Shown here: positions 18,334 through 26,968 of the stretch, in pieces
Position numbering within the stretch: the stretch's first letter is position 1
Layout of the letters: every line of letters starts with the position of its first letter
Assembly: GCA_964244885.1 (NCBI GenBank)
Contig: CAXTKD010000003.1
Coordinates: forward strand, 1-64,000
Length of the DNA stretch: 64,000 nt
Origin: CAXTKD01 sp964244885
GTDB taxonomy: Bacteria > Pseudomonadota > Alphaproteobacteria > Sphingomonadales > Sphingomonadaceae
Direction of reading: 5' to 3'
Made by a program: the position numbers and the translations under genes
The notes under the pieces: generated by a model
What the model saw: only the letters and a program-made list of their open reading frames with translations
What the model was told of the DNA's origin: nothing
Database searches by the model: none

Positions 18334-18650
18334 TTAGATCAGCCGAAGCGGCCTAATCCAGAACTGCCGTTCCACGCTCTGCGACTTATGCATCACCCGA
18401 ACGACGGTGATCGCGCGCTCATCGGCGTCGTAGAAGATGCGGTGGCTGCGGCACTCGTAGACGCGCACCGGCTCGGCTGTGAGCGTATGGAGGTAACCAG
18501 CGTGGGGGAAGTCGCGGAGGATCGCGAAGGCGGCGTCGAACGCCTGGAGATATTTGGTCGCGACCTCTTCGCCGAACTGGTCGCGCTCCAGTTGAAGATT
18601 GCGGCGAGGTCTTCGTCGGCGTCGGCCGAAAGGATCAGGTCAAGCGGCAC
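18334..18650 (-). pseudogene. Frameshifted ParE-family toxin gene
   Basis: Starting at GTG 18648-18650, which overlaps the ParD stop, the frame reads VPLDLILSADADEDLAAIF, a ParE N-terminus. Near 18590-18600 the homologous reading moves to another frame: LERDQFGEEVATKYLQAFDA, then HAGYLHT, VRVYECRSHRIFYDADERAI and VVRVMHKSQ, ending at 18334. Total length 317 nt is not a multiple of three, and the second frame has no start codon of its own. A single-base change would restore a 105-aa toxin. It could be a true inactivating mutation or a sequencing error. Confidence 0.78.
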
Positions 18651-18879
18651 GCCGGGCGCGTTCGTCGGCGATGATGTCGGCGATGGTGCGGTTGCTGACG
18701 CCTGATTTGCGGCCTTTTTCGAGCGCCGCGTCGAGCGCGGCGAGCTGCGTGCGATACTCGATGCGCTCACGAACCAGATCGCGGATGTAATCGCTGGCCG
18801 ACGCATAGCGGCCAGTGTCGACCTCCATGTCGATCCAGTCTTTCATCTGGTCTGGAAGAGAAACGTTCATTGTCGCCAT
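18640..18879 (-). CDS. parD: ParD-family antitoxin
   Basis: 79 aa. The N-terminus MATMNVSLPDQMKDWIDMEV begins the ParD ribbon-helix-helix (NVSLPDQM strand, then GRYASASDYIRDLVRER). The C-terminal half GRKSGVSNRTIADIIADERA matches the toxin-binding region. A GGAGGTG stands about 5 nt before the ATG. It normally neutralises ParE, but the adjoining toxin frame is broken, so this may be an orphan antitoxin. Oriented opposite to nrdB. Confidence 0.9.
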   Translation of the reverse strand: MATMNVSLPDQMKDWIDMEVDTGRYASASDYIRDLVRERIEYRTQLAALDAALEKGRKSGVSNRTIADIIADERARRAA

Positions 18880-18932
18880 GGCGCACCTCCACGCATGAAA
18901 TCGGGGCGATGGCAAAGATTGTCAATCCGCCG

Positions 18933-19391
18933 CTACCCAGCCACCTCGTCCAGCCAGGCCGACATCGCCTTCCACCCCGCCTCGGTCAGCGCGACGAAGG
19001 TGCGGCGCCGGTCGAGGGGGTCGGTGCGGCGGGTGAGGAGGCCTTCGGTTTCGAGGACGTGCATCCAGCGGATGCTGGTCGCGGCCGGCACCCTCGCGGC
19101 GGCCTGGACGACCTTGACGGTGACGTCGCGGCGTTCGATGCGCGCCACGGTCAGCTCGAGCAGGATGTCCCACGCCGGGTCGGCGAACAGGCGGGCTGGG
19201 AGGTATTGGGCGCGCGCCGCGCGGCTGGCGCGGAGCGCGGCGAGGAAGGAGGACGGATCGTAGCCGAGGGCGCCGGGTTTGCGCGCGCCGTGCTGATGCT
19301 GAAGCTCCTCGCGGACCGCCGCGAGGTTGCGGTCTGCCAGCTCAATAAGTTCCCGCCGCGCCTCCGCCAGCGCGCGGTCGACCTTCGTCAT
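18933..19391 (-). CDS. MarR-like winged-helix transcriptional regulator
   Basis: 152 aa. The C-terminal half has a winged helix: ARVPAATSIRWMHVLETEGL (recognition helix), then the wing LTRRTDPLDRRRTFVALTEAG, the order seen in MarR-type proteins. The N-terminal half is helical and would dimerise. Start at 19391 (MTKVDRALAEARRE) is preferred over one at 19493, which adds a low-complexity lead. Target unknown. Confidence 0.72.
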   Translation of the reverse strand: MTKVDRALAEARRELIELADRNLAAVREELQHQHGARKPGALGYDPSSFLAALRASRAARAQYLPARLFADPAWDILLELTVARIERRDVTVKVVQAAARVPAATSIRWMHVLETEGLLTRRTDPLDRRRTFVALTEAGWKAMSAWLDEVAG

Positions 19392-19610
19392 ATAGGCTTG
19401 CTGATCCAACGGTCGCCCCCGAAAACGCGCAACGCCGACCGTTACGGCTAAGTTATAACAAGCCAAGTCCCTCAGTTTCCGCCCGCCGGTCAACCGGCCG
19501 GGTGGCCGGTTGCAAGTCGCTTATGGGGCGCGACTCGCCTTGACGGGCGGCGCGTGGCAATCCTGAACCATGACGATGGCCGATCGTATCGCGAAGAGCT
19601 TGTGGTGAGC

Positions 19611-19982
19611 ATGGCGTTCGACCCGCGCGAGATCGAGGCGATGCTCCAGGCCTCGGCGCGCGCCGGGGAGGCGATGACCTATTCGGAGGTGCTGAACGCG
19701 CAAGGGCACACCTTCTCGCGCCCCAAGATGCGCGCGCTGTGCAAGGCGCTCGACGTCGTCGATGAATGGGCGCGCGCCAAGGGCGAGCCCGAGCTGGCGG
19801 TGCTGGTGGTGCGGCAATCGGACGGACTGCCGGGGCAGGGCTGGTGGGTCGGCGCGCCCGAGCGGCGCGACTACACCGGGCTGTGGGAGGGGCCGGAGGC
19901 GAAGGCTTTCGTCGCCAAGGTGCAGAAACGCGCGTTCGATTATTGGCGCGCGCGCGTAGTGCAGCAACCCAACACAGGTTAG
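19611..19982 (+). CDS. Conserved hypothetical protein, 123 aa
   Basis: Begins MAFDPREIEAMLQASARAGE, followed by AMTYSEVLNAQGHTFSRPKMRALCKALDVVDEWARAKG and a Trp-rich end (GQGWWVGAPERRDYTGLW, FDYWRARVV). The pattern of a helical N-terminal half resembling a DNA-binding or adaptor fold plus a small beta part is seen, but no function can be given. An upstream in-frame GTG at 19554 is an alternative start. Confidence 0.68.
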   Translation: MAFDPREIEAMLQASARAGEAMTYSEVLNAQGHTFSRPKMRALCKALDVVDEWARAKGEPELAVLVVRQSDGLPGQGWWVGAPERRDYTGLWEGPEAKAFVAKVQKRAFDYWRARVVQQPNTG

Positions 19983-20196
19983 TTATTTCCGTCCAAATCG
20001 CATTCGTGCTAGCGTTCAAGGCTCACAGAAAGATCGACGGACTGTCGGGGGACCGGGCCTGAGCGAGCGCGACGCACAGCTGAAGGATGCGAGGCCGGGT
20101 CGCCGCGCGCCGACGCGGCTCGCCGCCCGCCGCGCCCGCCGCTGGCGCGCGCTGTTCCCACGCGCGGTCGAGGCGCAGAGGATCGAGCTGATCGGG

Positions 20197-21297
20197 ATGC
20201 TGTTCACCAGCCTCGCGTCGATCGCGCTGGTCGGCGGCGGCGCCCTGGCGATCGCGCTCCAGTCCGCGCTCCGCGCCGACTGGCGGACCGCAGCCCTCGC
20301 CGCCGTCATCGTCGCGATCACCGCCGCGCGGATCGCGCATGTGCGGTCGTTCCGCCGCGAACGCGCCAATACCCCGCTGGACCTGCCGCGGGCGAAACAA
20401 TGGGAGCGACAGTACGCCTGGGGGAGCTATGCCGTTTCCGCAGCGGTGGGCGTCGCGCTCTTCCACGTGCTGGCGGTCGGAGACCCCGTCCTCGCCATGG
20501 TGGTGATCGGCATCCTGGTCGTCTACGTCTTCGGTCTCGTCCTCAGGTTGTCGATCCGACCGGTGATCTGCGCGGTCAGCGCTCTCATCGTCATCGGGCC
20601 GGTGTCCGCGGGGCTGCTGTTCTATATCCCGGACGGCAGGATCCTGACGCCGGCCTCGGCCGGCACCGCGCTCGCCATCATCGTCGGCATCGTCACCGCT
20701 TCCGCGTTCGAAATGATGCGCTACACTTATTGCCTCGCCCTGGATCAACTCGTGGCGCGGCGCGACCTGTCGCATATGGCCCGGCAGGATCCGCTGACCG
20801 GGCTGCCCAATCGCATCAGCCTGCGCGAGCGTTTCGACGAGGAACTGGCGAGCATCGGGAGGGGCGCGCTGCTCGCGATTCATTATATCGACCTCGATGA
20901 CTTCAAGGCGGTGAACGACACCCACGGCCACCAGATCGGCGATGCGCTGCTACGCCAGGTCGCTAACCGGATGACGGTCTGCGTCCGGGCGGGAGACATG
21001 GTCGCCCGGTTGGGCGGCGACGAGTTCGTCGTCGTGCAATCCGGTCTCCAGAGCGATGAGGAGGCCGCCGACCTCGCGCGGCGAGTGATCGCCTCGGTCA
21101 GCGAGCCCTATACGATCGGGACGCTCAGGGTGCGTGTCGGGGCGACGATCGGCATCGCGCTCGCGCCGCGCCACGGCAGCGACCTCGACGGGCTGGTCGC
21201 CTGCGCCGACGCCGCGCTCTACCGCGCAAAGGCGAGCGGGCGCGGACAGTTCGAGTTCTGCACCGACACACCGGCCGGAGAGCGGAAGGTCGCGTAA
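20197..21297 (+). CDS. Membrane-bound GGDEF diguanylate cyclase
   Basis: 366 aa. Residues 1-175 contain about six hydrophobic segments in pairs; residues 190-355 are a GGDEF domain that makes c-di-GMP from two GTP. The active-site RLGGDEF is intact, and an RAGD inhibitory I-site lies five residues before it, so product feedback is expected. DPLTGLPNR and DLDDFKAVNDTHGH are the other usual motifs. The open frame continues upstream of 20197 (RRARRWRALFPRAVEAQRIE) without ATG, GTG or TTG, so a non-standard start may add about 46 cytoplasmic residues. Confidence 0.9.
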   Translation: MLFTSLASIALVGGGALAIALQSALRADWRTAALAAVIVAITAARIAHVRSFRRERANTPLDLPRAKQWERQYAWGSYAVSAAVGVALFHVLAVGDPVLAMVVIGILVVYVFGLVLRLSIRPVICAVSALIVIGPVSAGLLFYIPDGRILTPASAGTALAIIVGIVTASAFEMMRYTYCLALDQLVARRDLSHMARQDPLTGLPNRISLRERFDEELASIGRGALLAIHYIDLDDFKAVNDTHGHQIGDALLRQVANRMTVCVRAGDMVARLGGDEFVVVQSGLQSDEEAADLARRVIASVSEPYTIGTLRVRVGATIGIALAPRHGSDLDGLVACADAALYRAKASGRGQFEFCTDTPAGERKVA

Positions 21298-21339
21298 AGC
21301 GGACCTTGTCCCTGCCCGGAGGGGAGAGGTGTCGAGCGC

Positions 21340-22230
21340 CTAGATCTCGGACGCTCCGAAGGTGTCGCACTGCGCGGGGTCGCCGCTGTCGTAGCCGCGC
21401 TTCAGCCAGCGCATGCGTTGGGCGCTCGTGCCGTGGGTGAAGCTGTCGGGCGTCACGCGCCGGCCGGCGGATTTCATCAGCGTGTCGTCGCCGATCGCCT
21501 GCGCGGCGGTCAGCGCCTCCTCGAGGTCGCCAGGCTCCAGGATCGCCTTGTTGGCCGCGCCCCAGACGCCGGCGTAGCAGTCGGCCTGCAGCTCCATGCG
21601 GACCTGGACCGCGTTGGCGTCGGCGGTGCCGGCGCGCGACTGGGCGCGCTGGACCTGGTCGGCGATGCCGGTCAGCTGCTGGACGTGATGGCCGACCTCG
21701 TGCGCGATGACATAGGCCTCGGCGAAGTCGCCGGCGGCGCCGAAGCGGCTGCTCATCTCCTGGAAGAACGCCTCGTCGAGATAGATCTTGCGGTCGGTCG
21801 GGCAGTAGAAGGGCCCCATCGCGGCCTGCGCCGCGCCGCAGCCGCTCTGGTCCGCCTCGCTGTAGAGCACGAGCGTCGTCGGCTGATAGGTCTTGCCCTG
21901 CTGCTGGAAGATGCGGCCCCAGGTGTCCTCCGTCGAGCCGAGCACCTTGGCGACGAAGCGATCGGTGTCGCTGTTGAGTTGCGCGGGGCGCGCCGCCTGC
22001 TGCTGCGCCACCGGGTCCTGCATCGTCGCGCCGCCGGCGCCGAGCAGCTCCAGCGGGTTGACGCCCGCGAGCAGCGAGATGACCACGACAACCGCGAGGC
22101 CGCCGAGGCCGAGGCCGCCGCGCCCGATCGGAAGCCCGCCAAACCCGAACCCGCCGCCGCCGAGCCCGCCGCCGCCGTTGCCGCGGTCGTCCTGGATGTT
22201 GCTGCTTTCGCGCTGATCGTCGAGCCGCAT
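21340..22230 (-). CDS. ypfJ: YpfJ-family neutral zinc metallopeptidase
   Basis: 296 aa. It starts MRLDDQRESSNIQDDRG, the invariant opening of this family, followed by a Gly-rich linker, a membrane helix (GGLAVVVVISLLAGV) and a catalytic domain with VIAHEVGHHVQQL (HExxH zinc motif) and FYCPTDRKIYLDEAFF. The MRLDD start at 22230 is chosen over an upstream in-frame codon at 22260. Physiological substrate is unknown. Confidence 0.92.
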   Translation of the reverse strand: MRLDDQRESSNIQDDRGNGGGGLGGGGFGFGGLPIGRGGLGLGGLAVVVVISLLAGVNPLELLGAGGATMQDPVAQQQAARPAQLNSDTDRFVAKVLGSTEDTWGRIFQQQGKTYQPTTLVLYSEADQSGCGAAQAAMGPFYCPTDRKIYLDEAFFQEMSSRFGAAGDFAEAYVIAHEVGHHVQQLTGIADQVQRAQSRAGTADANAVQVRMELQADCYAGVWGAANKAILEPGDLEEALTAAQAIGDDTLMKSAGRRVTPDSFTHGTSAQRMRWLKRGYDSGDPAQCDTFGASEI

Positions 22231-22294
22231 AAGTCGTTCCCATCCCGTTTCGATGCTCAACAGGCGTGAGACGCTTTGGTTGCCTTTGAAGCCT

Positions 22295-22373
22295 CCGTTC
22301 GTCCTGAGCTTGTCGAAGGACGAGACCGCACCGCCGCGCGGGCCACGTCCTTCGACAAGCTCAGGACGAACGG
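22295..22373. repeat. Intergenic inverted repeat, family R1 copy 3 (perfect 28-bp arms)
   Basis: Left arm 22295-22322 and right arm 22346-22373 are exact reverse complements over 28 bp (left begins CCGTTCGTCCTGAGCTTGTC) with a 23-nt spacer. This is the most symmetrical of the four copies. Confidence 0.9.
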
Positions 22374-22389
22374 ACTTCTGATGATGCGG

Positions 22390-24027
22390 TTACCGTGCCC
22401 TGAACAACCCGCCGAGGACGCCGCGCACCAGCTGCCCGGCGATCCCGCTCGAGCCGCGCCCGCCGAAGATCTGCTTGCCGACCTCGTTGGCGATCTGCCG
22501 ACCGACCGAGGACGACGCCGATCGCATCGCCGAGGTCGCCATCTTGTTCCAGGGCGAGGCGGCGGCCGCCCTCGCGGCTTCGCGCTGCGCGACGGCATCG
22601 AGCCTGGCCTGCCGTTCGGCGGCTTTTTCCTGCTCGGCCGCGGCGCGATCGGCTTGCCTGTCCGCCAGTGCGCTGGCCTTGGCGGCGTCGTCGGCCGCGC
22701 GCTGCGCCGAGACCGCGGCGGCGGCTTGCTGCGCCTTGCCGGCGAGCAGCTCTTCGGCCGACTCGCGGTCGACGAGCGTGTCGTACTTGGCGCCGATCGC
22801 GTCGGTCTGGATCATCACGCCGCGCTCAACCGGTGTGACCGGCCCGACGCGGCTGCCCGGCGGCGCGATCAGCGTCCGTTCGACCGGCGACGGCGCGCCG
22901 TCGGGCTGGAGCAGCGAGACGAGCGCCTCGCCGACCTTCAATTCGGTGATCGCGGTGGCGACGTCGACGCCGGGGTTGGCGCGGAAGGTCTCGGCCGCCG
23001 AGCGCACCGCCTGCTGGTCGCGCGGCGTGAAGGCGCGCAGCGCATGCTGGACGCGGTTGCCGAGCTGCCCGGCGACGGTGTCGGGAATGTCGATCGGGTT
23101 CTGCGTGATGAAATAGATGCCGACGCCCTTCGAGCGGATCAGCCTCACGACCTGCTCGATCTTCTCGAGCAGCGCCTTGGGCGCCTCGTCGAACAGCAGA
23201 TGCGCCTCGTCGAAGAAGAAGCAGAGCTTGGGCTTGTCGGGATCGCCGACCTCGGGAAGATGCTCGAACAGCTCGCTCATCAGCCATAGCAGGAAGGTCG
23301 AATAGAGCTTGGGGCTCGCCATCAATTTGTCGGCGGCGAGGATGTTGACGATGCCGCGGCCCTTGTCGTCGGTGCGGATGAAGTCGTCCATGTCGAGCGC
23401 CGGCTCGCCGAAGAAATGCTCGCCGCCCTGGCTGCGGAGCTGAAGCAGCGCGCGCTGGATCGCGCCGATGCTCTGCTTGGAGACATTGCCGTAGGTCGTC
23501 GTCAGCTCGTCGGCGCGCTCGCCGCAATGCGCCAGCATCGACTGGAGGTCGTCGAGATCGAGGAGCAGGAGTCCCTCCTGATCGGCGACGTGGAAGGCGA
23601 TGTTGAGCACGCCTTCCTGCACGTCGTTCAGGTCCATCAGCCGCGCCAGCAGCACCGGGCCCATCTCGCTGATCGTCGTTCGGATCGGGTGGCCCTGTTC
23701 GCCGAACAGGTCCCAGAACTGGACCGGCGTGTCGGCATAGGTCCAGGCGGTGAGGCCGAGCTCGGCGGCGCGGGCGGCGAAGATCTCGTGCGTCTTCGAC
23801 TGCGACGATCCCGCCATCGCGAGGCCCGAGAGATCGCCCTTCACGTCCGCGACGAAGCAGGCGACGCCGTTCTTCGAGAAGCCTTCGATGATGCCCTGGA
23901 GCGTGACGGTCTTGCCGGTGCCGGTGGCGCCCGCGATCAGGCCGTGGCGGTTGGCGCGCCTCAGCTGGAGGACCTGGCGGTTGGCGCCGCCCGGCGCCGC
24001 GCCGATGAAGATTCCGTCGTCCACCAT
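22390..24027 (-). CDS. HerA/YjgR-like (DUF853) P-loop ATPase
   Basis: 545 aa. Walker A AGATGTGKTVTLQGII near residue 40 and Walker B LCFFFDEAHLLFDEAPKALL near residue 270, plus IYFITQNPIDIPDTVAGQLGNRVQHALRAFTP, are typical of the DUF853 branch of HerA-FtsK ATPases. Cellular role is unsettled. The last 120 residues are an Ala/Gln/Arg-rich coiled region followed by a Gly-rich tail. Start at 24027 has GGAGG upstream. It follows the S1/P1 nuclease on the same strand after 25 bp. Confidence 0.9.
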   Translation of the reverse strand: MVDDGIFIGAAPGGANRQVLQLRRANRHGLIAGATGTGKTVTLQGIIEGFSKNGVACFVADVKGDLSGLAMAGSSQSKTHEIFAARAAELGLTAWTYADTPVQFWDLFGEQGHPIRTTISEMGPVLLARLMDLNDVQEGVLNIAFHVADQEGLLLLDLDDLQSMLAHCGERADELTTTYGNVSKQSIGAIQRALLQLRSQGGEHFFGEPALDMDDFIRTDDKGRGIVNILAADKLMASPKLYSTFLLWLMSELFEHLPEVGDPDKPKLCFFFDEAHLLFDEAPKALLEKIEQVVRLIRSKGVGIYFITQNPIDIPDTVAGQLGNRVQHALRAFTPRDQQAVRSAAETFRANPGVDVATAITELKVGEALVSLLQPDGAPSPVERTLIAPPGSRVGPVTPVERGVMIQTDAIGAKYDTLVDRESAEELLAGKAQQAAAAVSAQRAADDAAKASALADRQADRAAAEQEKAAERQARLDAVAQREAARAAAASPWNKMATSAMRSASSSVGRQIANEVGKQIFGGRGSSGIAGQLVRGVLGGLFRAR

Positions 24028-24052
24028 GCCAACCTCCTCGCTCGGTAAACAG

Positions 24053-24925
24053 TCACAACGCACTTTTCGGGTCGAGAGCCCGGTTTATCAACATCGCGGC
24101 GCGCACGCCCGCGGCCTCGATCCCCTGGCGGACGGCGGCGCGCGCCGCCGCGACATAGGCGGGGGTGATCGCCTGACGGCCGGTCAGCTTGCCCGTGCAG
24201 GCGCCCGCGCCGTCGGGCAGATTGGCGTAGCCGAGCGCCTTCGATCGCTCCCAGCTTTCGCGCGCCCAGTCTTTCGGCCCGCCTTGCCGCCAGGCGGCGA
24301 TCTGGGCGGGCGTGATCTCGGACCGCAGCCCCGTGGCGCCGCCCGGCGGGTCGGAGATCCAGCGCTCGGCGATCATGCCGTCCCAGACGGTATGGAGGTT
24401 CAAGCGCTCGTAGCTGATCGCGCCATAGCTCGCGCTAACCTTGTTGCCGCCGAGATCGTCGTTCTCGCCGATGTGGAGCGGCTGGTGCATGTCGCCGACG
24501 AAGTGGATGAGGAAGGCGAGCGCCATCAGCCGCTCGCGCCTGGGCACCGCCGGATCGCCGAGCAGCCTTGCCTGGCGCGGAATCTGCGCGGTGACGCACT
24601 GCCCGCCCGGGCATTTCTCGTCGGGGTCGAAGTCCCGGCAGACCGAGATGTTTTGATAATGCCAGGGCGCCGAGTAGCTGAAGCGGTCGTTCAATTTCAG
24701 GATGCAGTCCGGCCACACCGCCGCATCCTCGATCCGGCCCGCCGGGCAGGTCGGCGTATCGAGCGCCTTCGCATCGGCGAGCAGCTTCCCTGCCTCGGCG
24801 CGGGCACGGGGCGTCAGGTAGCTCCAGGCGATCGCCGCGACGGTCTGGTGGCCGTATTCGTGCCAGGCGTATGCGGGGGAGGCGGCGAGCAAAGCCATCA
24901 CGATGCCAAGGGCTTTACGAACCAT
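24053..24925 (-). CDS. S1/P1-type secreted zinc nuclease
   Basis: 290 aa. A signal peptide MVRKALGIVMALLAASPAYA exposes an N-terminal Trp (WHEYGHQTVAAIAW), which in this family is itself a zinc ligand. Other zinc-site motifs are HFVGDMHQPLHIGENDDLGG and NLHTVWDGMI. These enzymes cleave single-stranded DNA and RNA in the periplasm or outside. The start at 24925 is set by the signal peptide. Confidence 0.92.
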   Translation of the reverse strand: MVRKALGIVMALLAASPAYAWHEYGHQTVAAIAWSYLTPRARAEAGKLLADAKALDTPTCPAGRIEDAAVWPDCILKLNDRFSYSAPWHYQNISVCRDFDPDEKCPGGQCVTAQIPRQARLLGDPAVPRRERLMALAFLIHFVGDMHQPLHIGENDDLGGNKVSASYGAISYERLNLHTVWDGMIAERWISDPPGGATGLRSEITPAQIAAWRQGGPKDWARESWERSKALGYANLPDGAGACTGKLTGRQAITPAYVAAARAAVRQGIEAAGVRAAMLINRALDPKSAL

Positions 24926-25033
24926 GCGCCGCCCTCTGCCACCGCCCCGTCGCCAAAGCCAGACGAGGCGGGAACCAACTCGCGCGTCGAGTGTCTTTTC
25001 TCCGCAATCCCCGAGCATCCAAGGAGAAACATC

Positions 25034-25420
25034 ATGGCCAAGAACCACAATCGCGGAAATCGCGACGAAACGCCGCGCGAGGCGCTGTCGCGCAATGTCA
25101 CCGCCGCCCGCAACTGGGCCGGTACACCGTCCGGACGCGGCGTCCTTGCCGGAATCGCGGCGACCGTCGCTGGCTTGCTGCTGTCGCGCGATCGCCGGGT
25201 CCGCGACGCCGCGACCAGCGCCGGCCGCACCGTCCGTGACGCGGCGACCGAAGCCGGCCGGACCGCGCGTGACGCGGCGACCGACGCCGCGGGCAAGGTC
25301 CGGAGCGCCGTCAAAGAGCGCACCGGCCGCGGCCGCGAAGTCGGCGACGACCTTGCCGAGCCGTTCGAGGTGCCGACCACCGGCCGCACCGACACCAGCG
25401 CCGGCGTCATCGCCCACTAA
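25034..25420 (+). CDS. Repeat-containing amphipathic-helix protein
   Basis: 128 aa. After a hydrophilic lead and a hydrophobic stretch (GRGVLAGIAATVAGLLLSRD) there are three to four 11-residue repeats: VRDAATSAGRT, VRDAATEAGRT, ARDAATDAAGK, VRSAVKERTGR. Eleven-residue periodicity with charged and Ala positions is typical of LEA-like or apolipoprotein-like helices that lie on membranes. AAGGAG lies 7 nt before the ATG. Function unknown; a stress or membrane-associated role is inference. A terminator follows. Confidence 0.75.
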   Translation: MAKNHNRGNRDETPREALSRNVTAARNWAGTPSGRGVLAGIAATVAGLLLSRDRRVRDAATSAGRTVRDAATEAGRTARDAATDAAGKVRSAVKERTGRGREVGDDLAEPFEVPTTGRTDTSAGVIAH

Positions 25421-25442
25421 GGCGACGACAGGCTGAACGAAG

Positions 25443-25471
25443 CGGGCGGCGCAGCGATGCGCCGCCCGTTT
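25443..25471 (+). terminator. Rho-independent-type hairpin
   Basis: Perfect 11-bp stem CGGGCGGCGCA / TGCGCCGCCCG with a GCGA loop, followed by TTTC, just after the repeat-protein gene. Confidence 0.7.
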
Positions 25472-25577
25472 CGCATGCGCGCATGACCGCAGTCCGCCTT
25501 TACCGCGGCAAACCAATTCTGGATTTTACGCGCCCGCCGCTTCGTTAAGTCACATCTGAATAACCGGAGATTACCGA

Positions 25578-26588
25578 ATGCGTCGTCGGATTGCCCTTCT
25601 GATCGTCTCCGCGCTGACGCTCGCGGCTCACGTCGCGGCCTCGGCGGAGCCGACATCCATTCTCAACGTGAGCTATGATCCGACGCGGGAGCTGTACAAG
25701 GCGATCGACGCCGCCTTCGCCGCCAAATGGAAGGCCGACACCGGCCAGGCCGTCGAGATCAAGCAGTCGCACGGCGGCTCGGGCAAGCAGGCGCGGGCGG
25801 TGATCGACGGCTTGCAGGCCGATGTGGTGACGCTGGCGCTCGCCTATGACATCGACGAGATCGCGAAGGTCGCGAAGCTGCTGCCCGCCAACTGGCAGAC
25901 GCGGTTGCCCGAGAACTCGACGCCTTATTATTCGACGATCGTGCTGCTCGTCCGCAAGGGCAACCCCAGGCACATCCGCGACTGGGACGACCTCGTCCGC
26001 CCCGATGTCTCGGTGATCACGCCCAACCCCAAGACCTCGGGCGGCGCGCGCTGGAACTATCTCGCGGCCTGGGGCTACGCCAAGCGCAAGTACGGGACCG
26101 ACAAGGCGGCGCAGGCCTTCGTCACCAGGCTGTTCCGCAACGTGCCGGTGCTCGACAGCGGCGCCCGCGGCTCGACCACCACGTTCGTCCAGCGCGGGCA
26201 GGGCGACGTGCTGATCGCCTGGGAGAACGAGGCCTATCTGGCGCTCGAAGAGTTCGGCAGGGGCAAGTTCGAGATCGTCGCGCCGTCGGTGTCGATCCGC
26301 GCCGAGCCGCCGGTCGCGCTGGTCGACAAGAACGTCGACCGCCACGGCACCCGCAAGGTCGCGCAGGCCTATCTCAACTATCTCTACACCCCGGCCGCGC
26401 AGGAAATCATCGCGAAGAACCACTACCGGGCGCGCAACACCGCGGTCCAGGCGCGCCATGCCAAGGACTTCGCAAAGCTCACCCTGTTCACCATCGACCG
26501 CAACTTCGGCGGCTGGGCCAAGGCCCAGGCCACCCACTTCGCCGACGGCGCCAAGTTCGATCAGATCTTCGAGGCCGCCAAAAAGTAA
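25578..26588 (+). CDS. Sulfate/thiosulfate-binding protein of ABC importer
   Basis: 336-aa periplasmic protein. Signal peptide MRRRIALLIVSALTLAAHVAASA, then SYDPTRELYKAIDAAF, QSHGGSGKQARAVIDGLQADV and ITPNPKTSGGARWNYLAAWG, all Sbp/CysP hallmarks that line the sulfate pocket. It heads a run of importer genes (cysT, cysW, cysA). Sbp and CysP cannot be told apart here. Confidence 0.95.
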   Translation: MRRRIALLIVSALTLAAHVAASAEPTSILNVSYDPTRELYKAIDAAFAAKWKADTGQAVEIKQSHGGSGKQARAVIDGLQADVVTLALAYDIDEIAKVAKLLPANWQTRLPENSTPYYSTIVLLVRKGNPRHIRDWDDLVRPDVSVITPNPKTSGGARWNYLAAWGYAKRKYGTDKAAQAFVTRLFRNVPVLDSGARGSTTTFVQRGQGDVLIAWENEAYLALEEFGRGKFEIVAPSVSIRAEPPVALVDKNVDRHGTRKVAQAYLNYLYTPAAQEIIAKNHYRARNTAVQARHAKDFAKLTLFTIDRNFGGWAKAQATHFADGAKFDQIFEAAKK

Positions 26589-26591
26589 GCC

Positions 26592-26858
26592 ATGCCCCGA
26601 TTTCCCGTCCGCTCGCTGACGCTGGCCCTGCTTCCTGGTGCCGCCGCTCCGGCGCTCGCCCAGAGCAAGGTCGCGCCCGATTCCAACGGCTCCGACGCCG
26701 CCACGATCGACCCGCCGGTCCCGGCGGGCCGGCTGAACGCGCTCCAGGCCAAGGTCGAGGCGCTCGATGAGCGGCTGGATCGCCTGAAGCCGCTCGCTCC
26801 GGTCGGCGCCAACACCAGGGGCAGCGCCATCGCGACGCGGCTGCATCTCGACTGGTGA
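26592..26858 (+). CDS. Small exported protein within the sulfate importer operon
   Basis: 88 aa with signal peptide (MPRFPVRSLTLALLPGAAAPALA) and a predicted coiled segment RLNALQAKVEALDERLDRLK, ending ATRLHLDW. It starts three bases after the binding-protein stop. No family recognised; the coiled start resembles the N-terminus of some porins, so it may be a remnant of a longer gene. Confidence 0.6.
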   Translation: MPRFPVRSLTLALLPGAAAPALAQSKVAPDSNGSDAATIDPPVPAGRLNALQAKVEALDERLDRLKPLAPVGANTRGSAIATRLHLDW

Positions 26859-26968
26859 GCGATGGTGCCGCCTTGCGCGCCAGCCGCGCTCTGATAAGCG
26901 GGCGGGAGTTCTTCACGGAGGCTCCCGCGCGTGCAGCGTTTCACGGCCCGGCTCTTGAGGCCAGCCGC

